Below, one piece after another: positions 17,236 to 32,300 of a stretch of DNA of 64,000 nt (within the stretch, counting starts at the first letter, position 1; every line of letters begins with the position of its first letter). The position numbers were made by a program, and so were the translations under genes. The notes under the pieces are model-generated. The model searched no databases and was not told where the DNA came from. It was given only the letters and a program-made list of their open reading frames with translations. Origin of the DNA: Ricordea florida (lineage: Eukaryota; Cnidaria; Anthozoa; Corallimorpharia; Ricordeidae); contig OX453278.1 of assembly GCA_949710005.1 (NCBI GenBank), forward strand, positions 4,237,501-4,301,500. Direction: 5' to 3'.

Positions 17236-17256
17236 TGGCGCGACCTTCGATTTGAA
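17236..17256 (+). promoter_or_regulatory. Possible E2F/CDE-like and CHR-like sites upstream of the chromokinesin
   Basis: TGGCGCGA (17236-17243) resembles an E2F/CDE half-site, and TTTGAA (17251-17256) matches the CHR core, 68 nt before the start codon. Vertebrate mitotic kinesin genes use CDE/CHR pairs for G2/M expression. Here the spacing is longer than the classic 4 nt, so this is suggestive only. Confidence 0.3.
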
Positions 17257-17323
17257 GATTCGGGTTTTCTCCATGTTTAATCGTCTTACAGAGGTGTTAA
17301 TTCCTTGTCGATTTGCTTAGATC

Positions 17324-20300
17324 ATGCCAGAAGAGAAAGACAAGACCATACCAGTTAAAGTGGCACTGCGAATCCGCCCTTTGAATGCCAAAGAAATCGG
17401 CGAAGGTTGCAAACATTGTATTCGAACCATTTCCGACGAACCTCAAGTTGTGATGGGCGAAAACAAGGCGTTCACATACGATCATGTGTACGGACACGAA
17501 AGCCAGCAGAAAGAATTGTACTCCGAGACTGTGGTGCCATTGCTTGAGGGATTTTTCAAAGGCTACAACGCTACAGTTCTTGCTTACGGTCAGACGGGAT
17601 CGGGTAAAACCTACTCCATGGGTACCGCTTTCGCGAGCAGTGGCGAAGAAAATGAGGATCGGGGGATAATTCCGAGACTCATAAAAACAATGTTTGAATG
17701 GATTGAAGAAAGACGAGAAACAACAGCGTTTTTGTTGAAAGCATCTTTTTTAGAGGTACATGTATAGATCAAATCACTTTTCATAAATTTCACTGAATGT
17801 TTATTCAAGTTTGTAATTGCTTTATCGAGATTTTAATTTCCTTAAGTGTAGTTGGAATTTGGTCCAAAGACGACAGAATTTTTCACCAATAATATTAGTC
17901 TACAGACCAGTGTAATCAGACAGCGGCCTGAAACCAGATAGCTTTGATTAGAATCAGTATAACAACACCAATCTACCCTTAATTAATGGGGATTTGTCCA
18001 AAAAAGGTGGAATTGTAAATAACTGCTCGATGTAACTGATATAAAATGATATTCTCTTTGTTATTCTTTTTTATTTTTTCTTTGACATTGCAATTGACAT
18101 GATTAATTAGTCACAGGACTATTTGTAATCCAATTCTGTTTGAAATTATACTGGTCATAAACAAATCAGACTCCTGGTTCAGTTTTCCAATTTTGTTATC
18201 ACTTTCATGGCTACAGCCAGGATTGGATTTCAATCAGTCCTATTATGATAATTAACTATGTGTTTCTCACCACTGAATTTAACTGATTCGTCCAGTTTTA
18301 ATCTGTTTGTAGATTCACAATGGGGAAATACACGACCTTCTGAATCCTGTGTCATCTGAAGAATCAAAAATTACAATCAGGGACACTCAGGATGGTGGAA
18401 TCAAGGTGACGGAATAATAATTATAAATAGTATGTTAATTATTGAGGAGTTTTGCTTCCACAAAGACATCTTGAAAAACAAAGACATCTCGAAAAACAAG
18501 GACAAGCTTATAACTTAGGACGCTTACCATTAGCCAGAACTGGCCGGTCAGAGCAGTCCCTTTGTAAAGAGAATTCCACTATCAATCAGAACTATCCAGC
18601 CAGATAAGTTTATTTCTACATAGCATGTATAGCAATGACAGGTTTTTAGCGAAAACTCTCAAAAGAAGCCTACTTCATTTTCAATTTGATCAGCCCGGCT
18701 GGTCAGTTCTGACTTTTGGTAAGCGCCCTTAGAGAGCCAGGGATGGTTTGTCTAGAAAAGGCAGTGGTTTCAGTAAGAGGCAGGAACCAAGCAAATTGAC
18801 CAGCTGTGAAGATGACTTTGCCCACCAGCTTCTAACAACTCAACCAAAAGAGCAAGACAAATATTTTCTTCAAGTGTACTGTTGAGCAACATATACTCAG
18901 GTGCCAAATCCAGATGCCCTCCTGCCCCAAACTTAAATGAAACCCCTGAAAAGGATGAGCTTATAACTTCTGCTGGAAAAAGGGTTATGCAGCAGCAAAT
19001 GTTTACAGTAGAGAGAGCCAACCTTTCTATGTAATATAATCCTCAACATTTCCCAACTTTTTAAGGTCAATTGCTGCTAAACAGATTTTACCCGAAATAG
19101 ATTGGTTTAGCTGGTGATGCCAATTCACTCCCAGAAGTAATCAGTATGCGACTTTTCCTCACTGTAGTAATTACCTTTTCCAGCCAAAAAGCAGTGATAA
19201 TTGAGTAATTCATCAATTTAAATTACGAATTCACCTCTTAACTACTTAAAACCCAACTATGTTGTGACTTGCATTCACTGACAAGAACCGCTTCTCTAAT
19301 TCAGGAAAGATATTTTTTTTTTCAAGTCTTAGGAGAATTGCTAATTAGATATTGGAGGATTTTTTACTCGGATCTTGGAGGAGCTGCTTCTTGCATGTAG
19401 ATCTTGATTGAATTGCTTCTCTGATCATGACAGAATTGCTACCCTGATCTTGGAGAAACTGTTTCTAAGATCTTGGGAGAATTTCCTCTCCGATATTGAG
19501 AGTTAACGTGGTTAACTGCTCAACTATTCTTTCTTTACAGATAGCTGGTTTGCATGAGATAGTGGTTACTTCCGGGGCAGATATGGTGCGATGTTTGGAG
19601 CAGGGTTCAGCATCCCGCGCTACTGGAGCAACAGCTATGAACAGTCGGTCCAGCAGATCACACGCAATTTACACTATCACCATGGAACAAAAGGATTTAC
19701 AAGGGTATTGTTGAGCTTGCTGTGCTTTAGAATTTTTTCCTTTGCGCCTCCTTCTACGAGAGTCCTCTCATTCCCTTTGCAAAATCTAGTCACGATGAAA
19801 TATTGCGCGGTTTTGAACTTCACCAATAATACCCAAGATTCTTTCCTTTCAAGAGAGCCGATGAAAATTACGATGGAATTCACGAATTACAAAAAAAGTT
19901 GTAAATCACGAATTAAAAGTAAAGGCCCACACGGTCCGAGCTTATCCTGGTTTCAGTAGCATGAAGCACCTGGGAGTATTGTTACTCCCCCCTGGATGGG
20001 ATGCCAGTTAATCACAGAGTCACCCGTGCACCACATGAGAAGTGCCACAGGAGGCCCAGCTTATCCTGGGTTCAGTAGCATGAAGCACCTGGGAGTATTG
20101 TTACTCCTCCCTGGATGGGATACTAGTCCAACTCAAGGTTACGCCCAGTATTATATTGCCGCTATCTGTTTATACAGCAGAGTGAAGAGAGACAGTGCGG
20201 AGTTTAGTGCCTTGTCTAAGGAAAAAACACTGTGAGATCACCAGGACTCGAACTCTGGACCTCCGCCCTAACCCTAGCCCTCAACTAAACTAACGTGTTT

Positions 20301-23300
20301 CCCACAAATCACGATTTATGAGAGATCAAATACAGCTAATCATACCTTCCGTGAAAAACATTGAAGATTCTCTTCTATCTTTGAAGTAAGGTGGGCCATC
20401 TTTTTTGCCAGCCGGTTTTCAGAAAAGGCGGAACCCCGTGCTAAGTATAATGTAGTAGATAAACCCCACAGGTATGAACGAGTGGTTTCCGCTGACGTTT
20501 TTGGATAGAGCTATAAGAAAACTTACTGTTCACAAAGTTTGTACTTTAGCTAAGCAGATTCACCCTCTGGTCTCACTGATTCTTAAAAACGTAATAAAAT
20601 TTTGGAGAAAGAGTCGAGATACCAGTTTAGTTTTATAATTGCGACTGTTACCGAACAATTGTCTTCTGATCTCCAAAGTGCTGGAAACGAACTTATCTTT
20701 GACCGACTGTTATTTCATTTTGTGCAGGAGTGAGCTGCGAAAAGCTAAATTTCATCTGGTTGATCTTGCTGGATCAGAGCGTGTAAAAAAGACGCATGCA
20801 CAGGGCGAACGCTTTAAGGAAGGTAATTACAAAGCATTTAAAGAATATGAGCACATTGAAATCAGGTGTACAAACAGACACAGTTTGGTTCTACTCTGCT
20901 TTAGCTAATGAACGTAAGGGTGCGTTCCTTTGGTATGATTCAGATCTGGTTTCGTGATCCAATATCACTCATCATGACCCATAAAAAAAATTAGAAAAAA
21001 AAGATGACTCCTTGTTCAGAGTGGATTCGTCGGTTCCTTTGATGTGCCTTTATTCGTATGATCTCGATCACAAATCCAAATCCTGATTATACCAAAGGGA
21101 AACGCGCCCTCAAAAGTTGCAGTTTACGACCAGAGGTCTTGGCACTACGATTTAGTGTTTCCTTCGTGGGTAAAGTGGTTACCTGTGTGACTCTGTTTCT
21201 AAGTGTTTACGTGTAGGGAATTAGTTAATAAAATCACAGCTGCTGAGCGCATTTATTACCACTCATGCTCTTCGGAGAAAGTTCACCATGCTGGGTCATT
21301 CTGTGGGCTTCGTTCTTATCAAAATGCATAGGGCAACGATGCAGATTGAATGAATGGATGAATGAATTCACACTTTATAAGGCGCAAATTCTTTATGTAT
21401 ATAATCAAATGCGCCATAATACAACCACAACGAAAGACACACGAAATTACATTTTACAAGGGTCAGACCACAACACCCGGAACAACTTTCCCTACTCTTC
21501 GCGAACAGTGTCAGGGTTCTTTAACGTCCCAAGAAATCATTACGAACAAGGTTTGTGAGACGGGACCTACGGTTTATTGTCCTTATCCGAAAAGACTAGA
21601 AAGTCTAACCATTTACAGATGTCATTACAAAGGCAGCACTTTCTCTCATGGTCCGGTCGAGGTTCGAACCAACGACCTCCCGCACAATAGTCCGGTGCTC
21701 TGTCAACTGAGCTAACCGGTCGGCGGTTTCACAAGATTGCAATTTTAGCATGTGATCCTCACTGACAGTTGTTAGGTGTGTCTGGGAGTATATAGTAGCT
21801 AGGATATCTACTGGTTATCTGTTACAGTTGTCTCTGTGATACTTGTTTGCAAGTCTGTAATAGTTTTTAATACTATCTAAGGAGAAAGGCATGCCCAGTG
21901 GTGTGAGGAATCGCCTTTCACCCCTGTAATGAGCAAGCACATAGCTATGCGGCAAACTAACAAATTTTTTTGTAGGTGTGAACATCAACAAAGGTTTGCT
22001 TGCATTGGGTAATGTCATCAGCGCCTTGAGCGACGAACAAAAGAAATCAAACGCGCATGTGCCATATCGCGATTCCAAGCTCACCCGTCTCCTGCAAGGT
22101 ATTTCGTCACTTTGAGTTTTCTTGTCAAAATTTTGGTGTCATTTGGAATCCAGTTGTGTACTCAGTTCACCAGTATTTACAGTAATTTAGATTCTAACTA
22201 CGGCGGTGCGTTCCACAAAACTTTTGACAAACGAGTTTCGGAGTTCGTTTTAAATTCCCGAAGCTCGTTACGAACTTTCAAATTTCATGACGTTGTCAAT
22301 CAAATCGCGAACTTCCAAACGAAGTTGCGAATTTCACCTGCCGCGAAGTTCGAAACTTGGCACGGGAAGTTCAAATTGCTTTACAGCCGGCGCATTATTG
22401 TCATTATTCCAGTTCTTGTCTTATCTTTGATTATGACAGACTTGTCGAATTGGATGGCTACGTTTGTTTCCTCCTTTTTCCAGCATTCCCTCTGCGAACG
22501 AAGTTATCAACAATATTAGTAATGGTTTGTTTCTGTAGTCTTGGCTCTTTTCCTATTTGTGATGGCCCTTTTCCTTCTAACCAGCTTTCAATGATTTTCT
22601 GTCTGACAAAACTTGGGATTGCTTTCCCTTGTAATGTGAACGGGTTCACAACCCAACTACACCGAATGTCGCGAACTTCGCTCCCAACGAACTTCACAAC
22701 TTCGTTTCGAAGTTTGCGATTTGATCGACTACTACGTCATGAAATTTCCAAGTTCGTAGCGATCTTCGAGAATTCAAAACGAACTCCGGAACCTGGTTTG
22801 ACAAACGTTTTGTGAAACGCACTGTATAAGCAAAAATTTAATCGGTTACGAGTGATAATCGAACTTCTTCAAGCCGACAATTTGCTTCTTTTTTTTTCAA
22901 CAATGCCACACAAAGGAAAACTGTTTTAGTGAATAACAAAAGAAAAATCTTTTCCTCTCTGACGCGTCAAAGCTGACGCACACATGCATCTGCCTTGCGT
23001 CTGCCTTGTTCGCTTAGATCTGGTCTGCACTGTAAGTTGGCTGGAAAAGAATCTAGCCGCCATGATTGCAAAGATGCGAAATCACATGTTTGGAAATTTC
23101 TTATTCTTCGAAAAACAGCATTTACTAGTCGAAGATGGCGACGGGTTCCACTTTTTCCCGCCAAAATTATGCTGCTTCCTGCGCGTGCGCCTGCATGTAT
23201 TCGTAAATCCTGAGTTCAAGTAGCTAATAAGAGTGTGCGCAAGTCAATAAGTGTGCACTTTGTGGAAGAAATATAAATGTAATTAGGAAAAATTACATTG

Positions 23301-26300
23301 TTCCTTCTATGTTTTTGCACAGATTCTCTAGGTGGTAACAGTAATACAATGATGATAGCATGTGTTAGCCCAGCTGACAGCAATTTCGAGGAAACTCTCA
23401 ACACTCTGAGGTACGCTGACCGTGCACGCCAAATAAAGAACAAACCGATTGTGAATCTGGATCCGGCGGCTGCCGAACTGGCGCGGTTGCGGCAACAGGT
23501 AAATGGCTTCCATCTCATTTATGTTTTAAGAAAGTTGTCGAAATAAACAATGGCAGCGTCCTTTGAACGTTGACCCTTTCTCTAGAGGGCGGTATATGTG
23601 CACAGATTAGCGAACTGTCTGTTCTCTACAAAGTATGAAAATTGCAGTTCGATGTGGCTGTGATTTTGGCGCGAGAAATTCCCGCGCTTTTGGACGGCCG
23701 GCAGACCTAAGTAATCGGGGGGAGGGGGGGAATCTAACTCTTAAATCATAGACTCCGGCGTGCAATAGCATCCATTTATTAGAACTAACTATCAATGTGG
23801 TCAGACTTGGAAACTGTAAGCACTCCAAGTCCTAAAGTGTATTTTACTGATCTTTTTCTGTGTGTCCTCTTCCGATTTCAGGTTCAACTTCTTCAAATGC
23901 AGCTCCTGCAGGGACAAACCATTACAGGAACCGTTCAAGAAGCCTCGAGGTAAAACAATCTATTCTTTCTTGATATTTCCATTGTTTTTTTAATTTATTA
24001 CTTTTTTTCGTCTCGCACAAAATCGCTCTATTTCGCAGCTTCTTACTCGGGCTTGATACTTTACCACAAGTTAGACTATGTTGTCTGTATGTTGTCCCTA
24101 GTTCTACAAGTGGCTTTTTGGGCTCAAAGTTTAAAGCTCTCGAGTCTGTCGCGAAACTCACCTTAGGAGTGTGGAAAATGTACTGCCTTATCTCGTCGCA
24201 CGGTCTGAGTAAGAAATATGTATTTTGTATTGGAACCTCGTAATCTCGGTTTAATACTGACACAGTGAGAAGATACAAACGCGCATACTCTGTCCTTTCT
24301 TTTCTGAGAACCAATCCTTAACCTCGCCATTCTATGCGCTCAGTTGTCTTCCAACCTGAGTCAACGATGTATTTCAGTTTAGTTATAGATTCTTAGTGGT
24401 TTTTCTCATTCAACATTTCAGTGATGTCGCTCCAGCAGTGAATTTACAAGAGCTGGCGGAAAGGGTTACTGAGCTCGAGGTAAGATTCCTCAATCAGGCT
24501 GTCTCTCAATTCTGTTTCTATTGATAGAAATAAGGTGAGCATTTCCATATAACTAGGACATATTCTCAAACTGGCGTCTTCTTTATAGGCTGAAAACGAA
24601 AAGCTGAGCGCTGAACTCCATGCCTCAGTTGACCAGAACACTCAACTGTATGAAAAAGTCTTAGTGGTAAGTGATCAGGTCGCTTGCTATTTTGCTTTTA
24701 AAAGATGAAATTAGATATACATTGTGAACGAAAAAGTTGCATTATTAATTAACATCACAGTTCCGCGGCTTTGGAAAGAAAGTTCACATCGTGACTACAT
24801 GGTTTAGTTAAAACCACATTGCATAGTAAAACAACCCACACTGCAGTTCTCTTCTGCATTCTGTCGGAGAATGGTCTCAATGCACGGTTTCATCGACAGA
24901 ATTTAAAGTTAAAACATTAGCACACTACAGTACTGTTCAGTAGCTTTACAAAGAATGGTCACACTGCATGGTTTGATCCAAAGATGAAAAAGTTAGAACC
25001 ACACTGTATAGTAAAACAAACAGTACCACAGTACAGTACTGTTCAGTAGCTTTACAAAGAATGGTCACACTGCATGGTTTGATCCAAAGATGAAAAAGTT
25101 AGAACCACACTGTATAGTAAAACAAACAGTACCACAGTACAGTACTATTCAGTAGCTTTACAAAGAATGGTCACACTGCATGGTTTGATCCAAAGATGAA
25201 AAAGTTAGAACCACACTGTATAGTAAAACAAACAGTACCACAGTACAGTACTGTTCAGTAGCTTTACAAAGAATGGTCACACTGCATGGTTTGATCCACA
25301 GATGAAAAAGTTAGAACCACACTGTATAGTAAAACAAACAGTACCACAGTACAGTACTGTTCAGTACCTTTCCAAAGAATGGTCACACTGCTTGGTTTGA
25401 TCCACAGATGAAAAAGTTAGAACCACACTGTATAGTAAAACAAACAGTACCACAGTACAGTACTGTTCAGTAGCTTTACAAAGAATGGTCACAATGCCAA
25501 GTTTTGTAGCGAGAAGTTCGAAGCCGCATTTTGTGAGAAACTTACCAGCCTTTACCTGTTATTTTACAACTATGTTTCGGTGATATTTTATTTTGAAGAC
25601 TGAACTGGCGAGAGACAAAATGCTTCGCAAGTTTCAGGAATTGAAGAGCCACGTCAGGTAAGCTGAGTAAAGTGCTATAGAGAAGTTTCAGAATTGCAAA
25701 GATTCTGCAAGCGGAGACAACAATAGAATAACCTTTATTTCAAAGGCATAGGCTTTTGCCTGCAACGCGCATACCTAAATAGAAGCTGTCTGGTCCTTGC
25801 CTTTTTTTATCTGATGGTTCGTCTTTCTGTATTTATTCTGTCTCTGTTTGTCTCTCTGTTCATCTGTTTGAATAGCTTAGACTGACCGCCCATGAAGTTT
25901 CATTTCCGTGCGTATATACGGACGTGTCCCTTTCTTTTAGTTCCAAGGTTGAAGTGAAAGAAAGCGAAACTGACGTGAGTCTTGCCGAAGAGTTACACAG
26001 TAAACTTCATGAATTCGAGGTACTTTTTCCGGTAGATTAAATACATAAAACCTAAGGAATATTTGACCGCGTTTCACCAGTTCCCGCGCGTGTTCTGTGT
26101 GACTTTTGAAGAAAATGGTGGCTGTTGCCCAATGGATCAACGAAGAAGTTATGGCATTGCTTGATGAATGCTTTCGGCGGAAAAAACGTCCAAGGCTGCT
26201 TAGCGTCAGCACCAAGTAACAAGGATTTCAAGAAAGAAATTCACTAGTTGACGTCAGGGCAGAGTCGAAGAAAAACAAAATCATATTTTTTAGCAAAACG

Positions 26301-29300
26301 TGACTTTTCCTAAAAAGTTTCTTTTAAAAAAATTAAAGGCAATCAATTGCTGAACTTTGAAGATTACATGTACATCCCACACGATAATGAAAAGACAACG
26401 CCGGTGTCAACGTCCTCTTTCCAGAACACGTGACGTTTGTCTAATCTGTGTAGACTTGAGTGCCTGAGCACGGTGTTACCGGCACGCAGAGCAAACTCCA
26501 CCACTGTTTAATACATGGATTGGTTTTTCACTAACTTAACAATTTGCGTAGAACGTACAACGCTTCAGTGCTCTTTATGTGAAGAAACAGTTAACGCTTT
26601 TTCTCTTCTACTTTCAGGACAGCATTAACTCATCAATGCAGTTGGAAGACGCTGCACAAACTCTTGGACACGCACATGTAAGTAAAAAAGAAAGCAGAGT
26701 CGATTCAATCGACAAACGTTGATGTCATGGTTTCCCTGAGAAGACGACTATCAGGAAAACTAGACGAAGAAGCAAGGGGGAGCAAAACTCAACAAACAAA
26801 ATATATTTTTACCACATAATTCACGTGTCTCTTCAAATGGCATAACAAATTTTATGACAAGGACATAATAAGTGAAAGACGTCTTTTCCAGTACTGTCAC
26901 AGGCACAATGGGAGTCGAACCTAACACCCTCCCGGCGATCACAAATTCGGACGCTCTACCACTGAGGTATAGAAGATTCGTGGGAGCAAGGCGATTAAAC
27001 TAGGTTCATGGGACAAACATCCTGCCTACTACTAGGATTTGAATGTCAAAGTGAAAGGGTTGTGAAATAATGAAGATGGAGTATTTTGAGGCTGGAAATT
27101 GGTAAAAGCTGTATTTTTCAGCCCAATATGATTCGAACGACCTTCCGATCACTAGTTCGGACGCTCTACCTCTGAGCTGTAGGGGAATCGTGAGAGCAAC
27201 ACCGTTAAGGACAGTGCAGTACTGTAGGAGCTCGTCCTAGATCCTAAGCCAATTGGTTTGCAACCCAAACCGCCAAACAATAGATTTCAATTGTCACTAT
27301 TGTTTAAGCATTGTTTAGCGGTTTGGGTTGCAAATCAATTGGCTTAGGATCTAGGACGAGCTGCTACACCACCCGTTGAGCAAGGTTCCTGAGACAAACA
27401 TTCTGCAAACTGATAGGACGTGAATGTCAAAGGGTTGTGTGAATAATGAAGATGGGATATTTTGAGCCTGGAAAATTAGTGAAAGATGTATTTTTTAGTA
27501 CTGGCATAATATGACAATACCCTGAAGTGTCTAGAACAATTGGAATTCTTGGAATTTTATTTTTTTTTCTTTTCATTGCCTTATAATTGTAATATTTTAG
27601 CGCTGTCACTGTAATGTAACTCGTGTTGTGTGTGCCCTTTCGTGCTCATCTCCCGTGTAATATAATTTATTCACACAACTAACGTAAAACAAAGGACGCA
27701 AAGAATTCTTAACAATGTAATTAACGCTAACTAACAAAAAAAATGATTAAATTATATTACACCGGAGATGAGCCCCTTTCGAAGATAATAGTTTCAGGAC
27801 GCCACTTGGGTACTGATAATAACTGGATTTCTTTAACGGAGTGGTCTACCAGTTTCTTTGTTAATAAAAACGTTTTTGTTCTCATGTTTAACTAGGACAC
27901 TTCCGGTCCAGAGAATGTAACCGATGGTGACAACATATCTAGCCCCAGCTCACCGGCCGACGCATCATTTGTCTCCCAGCATGCGTTGCGGCAGGCGGAG
28001 CTGGGCCGACAGCTACAGGAGCTAACAAAAGCACTGGCTTTGAAGGAAGAATTAGCCAATAAGATGGTGGTAAATGATACTCGACTGGCAAGCATTCGAA
28101 AAGAGCACGAGGTTCGTACAATAGCCACAGAAAGACGTCTGAAAAGAAAACTGCTAATTGCAAGACAAAAACTGAACCTTCTAGAAATTGTATAACTGAA
28201 AATTAGTATTTGGATTTTGGAAGTAAACGAGTGAAAGGCCTCGTGCATTTCCCTCAAAGTGACGGATCAATGTCAGTATCTTGACAACTGTACACCTACC
28301 CCTCCCCTAACCTAACAAGTCATAATAATGACATTAATTGATCATCGCAGTTATGTACACAACTTAAGCAGCTGTGAAATTAAAGCCTAAAAAAAAACCT
28401 CAGGCCTGAACAGGATTTGAACCCATGATCTATGCGATACCGGTGCAATGCTCTACCAACTGAGCTATCCAGCCAACTGGGAGCTGGTCATATTGGGAGT
28501 TCGTAATATACTCGTAGATGAAGAAGAATGATTCAAATTAATATATGAAAGACCATATATTTGAACTGCGGATTAATATGTAATGACATCAATTGATCAT
28601 CGCAGTTATGTACACAACGTAAGCAGCTGTGACATTAAAGCCTGAAAAAAAAAGTTAGCGTCATTGTTGGGTTACGGGAGGGCTAGGTGCACAGTTGCCC
28701 AGTTACTTACATTGATCCAACGTGACAATATTCATTTCCTTTTAATGCTATGGTTATTGTATTTTGTTTTTCCGGGTTCATTTGCCGAAAGTTATTTTTA
28801 CGTTTTTCTGAAGGGTACAGTCAGGGAACTGGAGGCCGAAATCTCTAGGTTAGAGAAGGAAAAGGCCGATCTTAGCGTGGCTCTGAATACTGCAAAGTCA
28901 GCAAGTAACGAGAGGTAAGAAAAGGTTATAATCTTCACGATAGAAATTGCTGAAGATAGTGGCTTTTCTGGTGCAATACCTGAAACGTTTTGCCCATGTG
29001 TCTCCCTTCCCCCATACTAAAGTTTGTTCGCCTACTGGACTCCTTATACTTTGCTCGAAGGGCCTCTGGAACAACATTGAATAGAAAAGTGTATTTCAGG
29101 GCCTATAGATGTTTCTGTCGTTGTTGTCAATAGATCTAGATGGCCTCAATGCTCACCTATACAACAGTTGTCTACGCAGGTTTTGTACCAAATTGTCATT
29201 TCGTTCTGTAGATTTACGGAGGTTTCAGTGAAAATGATTGCGTCGTACATGATGTGTTTTTGTCTATTTCTTTTCAGTAAACTCAACGAGAGGAATAGAA

Positions 29301-32300
29301 ATCGGGTCAAAGAACTCGAGGCAAAGATTCAAGAATTGAAAAAGAAACAGGTTTGTATACAGTGTAGCTTTATAGAATATTGATCTCTCCCTCTTGACGC
29401 CGTAAATTGTTGAGCCGACGTGCTCTTAGCAGTTACAGGTGAAATTCCCATGCGTGCAAATCTTCAAAGTCTCCTTTATTTTCAGGTTGAACAGCAAAAA
29501 CTGTTAAAGTTGAAAGAACAAAGCGACAACACCATAAAGAAACTCATTTCTGAAATCCAGGTGAGAAGTTGTACTTAAATCGAATTCATCAAGCTGTTCA
29601 TTAATTTGAAGCAAGAAATATCACTGTTAGCTTCTGTAAACTTATCTGCTTAAATCGGTTTATCCTTTACAATAGCACACACTGTGGAGCACTTTGTAAA
29701 GCGTGAGCACGGAATACACATAGAATATAGAGCATTGAAGAATAATAACGTCGTTAAGTAGAAACCAACTCCCATACTATCACGAATCTTGATTGAATCT
29801 CTTTGACTATTGCGTCTGAACAAAACTTGAATTCGTAGTCTAGTTGTTCAGTATGAGGGGTTACCTTTGTTTTCTAGGAGTCATTTGTCGACTCGGTGCG
29901 AGGCGCCTCCTGGGTATTCACTCTCGAACGTGTGGTCTCACTGTTAAGAAAACTAGGGTCAGATAGACGAGTGTAGCTAAACGTGTTTTTGATGTATATG
30001 GTATACCATAATTTTTCTCAAAGGGTATGAAATCCAACCGCGTAAAACTCATGCGTCAGATGAAAGAAGAATCAGAACGGTTCAGAGCACTGAAGGCTCA
30101 GAAAGACAAAGAAATTAACCAACTGAAAGATCAGGTCAGTGGTAAACTGATACTTGATCCCACTGCTTGTATTAGAGTAACTTATTTGTCCCTAAAAACG
30201 TTTGTCCCCGATCGTCAATGTTGTCGCAACTTTTCCGCCTGAAATTCTCTCCCAAAGTACGCCTGCGACTTTTGCTCATTTTCTTCTCCAATGCCGGGAA
30301 TCTTTTTTTCAGGGTCGCAAAAGACAGTTCCAGTACAAGAAGCTGGAATCAATGCATATGAAGCAACAAGCCGTATTGAAGAGAAAGACAGAAGAGGTGA
30401 GATACGCATGATCGCAGGTGTTGTTCACGTGTCAGTGAAATTCACGTCATAAAACAGTGAATTCGTCGAGCTTCCTGTTGAACAGTCTGTAAAGCAGGGG
30501 TGTCAAATATTCAATTTTATAACAGTTTTTATGTGGCTTTTCTTCCTTTCCAGGTTTCCGCGGTTCAAAAGCGACTAAAACTGGCTTTGGATCGCCAAAA
30601 AGAGGCGGCTGAGAAACGAATTGCGCAACAGCAACATCAACAAAAACAGGCGGACGGTCTGGCACCGAGAATGAAGGTACTTCGAATTATGGGGAAAAAA
30701 AATCAAATTCTGTAAGTTTTCTGGGCTTGCTCTTAAAAATGGACTGGATTTCAAACCGATGGTTATAAGAAAAATTTTCAGCGTTCCTCTTAAATTGATT
30801 TCTATATTAGTGAATGCCATTGATATTCCGAGTTCACAGAGCAGAAAAAACCGTGCGAAAATTGTTACTGATTTGTTAATAACTAATGCTAATACTTTGT
30901 GTACGTTTCAGTCTTGGTTAAGCCACGAAATTGAAGTTCTTGTAAGCGTCGGTCAGGCCAAGCGAACTCTGGAAAACTTAATTGAAGATCGGAAGGTGCT
31001 ATCGCGTCAAATTACCGAGGTAAAAAGCCAACGAGAAGAAGCTGACGACGAACCGGCTGTCAAGGTAACTAGAGTCACTCTGTATAAATATCATTAGAAA
31101 TTAAAAACCTGATAAAAATGGCCACTCTACATGCATCCAGCGTTAGAACCACACCTAATAGTAAAAGAAAAAGTGTTACATTACAGTACTGTTCAGTAGC
31201 TTTCCAAAAAATGGTCACACTGCATAGTTTGATCCAATGTTGAAGAAGTTAGAACCATACTGTATAGTAAAACAAACAGTACCACAGTACAGTACTGTTC
31301 AGTAGTTTTACAAAGCGTGGTCACACTGCATGGTATGATCCACAGATGAAAAAGTTAGAACCGCACTGTAGAGTAAAACACTGACACGGTACCACAGTAC
31401 AGTACTGTTTACTAGCTTTCCAAAGAATGGTCACACTGCATGGTTTGATCTACAGATGAAAAAGTTAACCACACTGTATAGTAAAACAAACAGTACCACA
31501 GTACAGTACTGTTCAGTAGCTTAACAAAGAATAATCACACTGAATGGTTTGATCCACATATGATAAAACTAAAGCATATTGTAAAGCAAATCAAAAAGTA
31601 AACAGTACTGTTCAGAAATTTTCCATAAAATGACATGCTGTATACTTTCATTTTCACAAGCACACTTGACAGCAGAGGTAGCACTACTTCAGTGAGACCA
31701 AAGTCAGTGGAAATTCTGCCTCATGGTGGCAGTATCGTTCAATAGACTGAGCGACTTTATTCTATCTCCCTGCAATAGAAAATGGCTCAAGATTGCGGGA
31801 CGCCGGAGGACAAGAAAAAGAAGTCACCAGAGTTAGACCATAAAATCTCTAACTTGGAAAATGAACTTGAGCTGAGGTTTGTTTGCGGCTTGCGTCAGTA
31901 TTCGTCGACACCACTCCCTCTTTTCGATTTGCTCCAAAATAAGACATTTTTAATGTATTTTTTCGCTTTGTTTCCTAGGAGTTGTCAAATAGCCAGCCTT
32001 CAGCAAAAGCTGCTTGACGCTGAACAAGGTAAACCTTTGTGTGGTTTGAAATTTTTAAAAAGTGCAGTCTTTCGCAAACTGAAGCTGATAATGATATGGC
32101 GTTCTCTTAGTGTTGCGATCACAAGATGATGTCAATGAACAATGCTTACGCCGCAACGCCAGGATAGCCAAACAAGTGCTTTCGCAACTTCAAGAAATAC
32201 CCAGATATGGATTAACTGGCCAATACCTATGTCCTATGTCATTTTTTTCAGGAAACCCTAGGTTGGCGATTCTAACAAACCAGTCACATCGAGGTGGCAC

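Noticed and set aside
24931..25505. CRISPR-like array
   Set aside because: Units are contiguous 106-bp repeats without unique spacers, in a eukaryotic intron.
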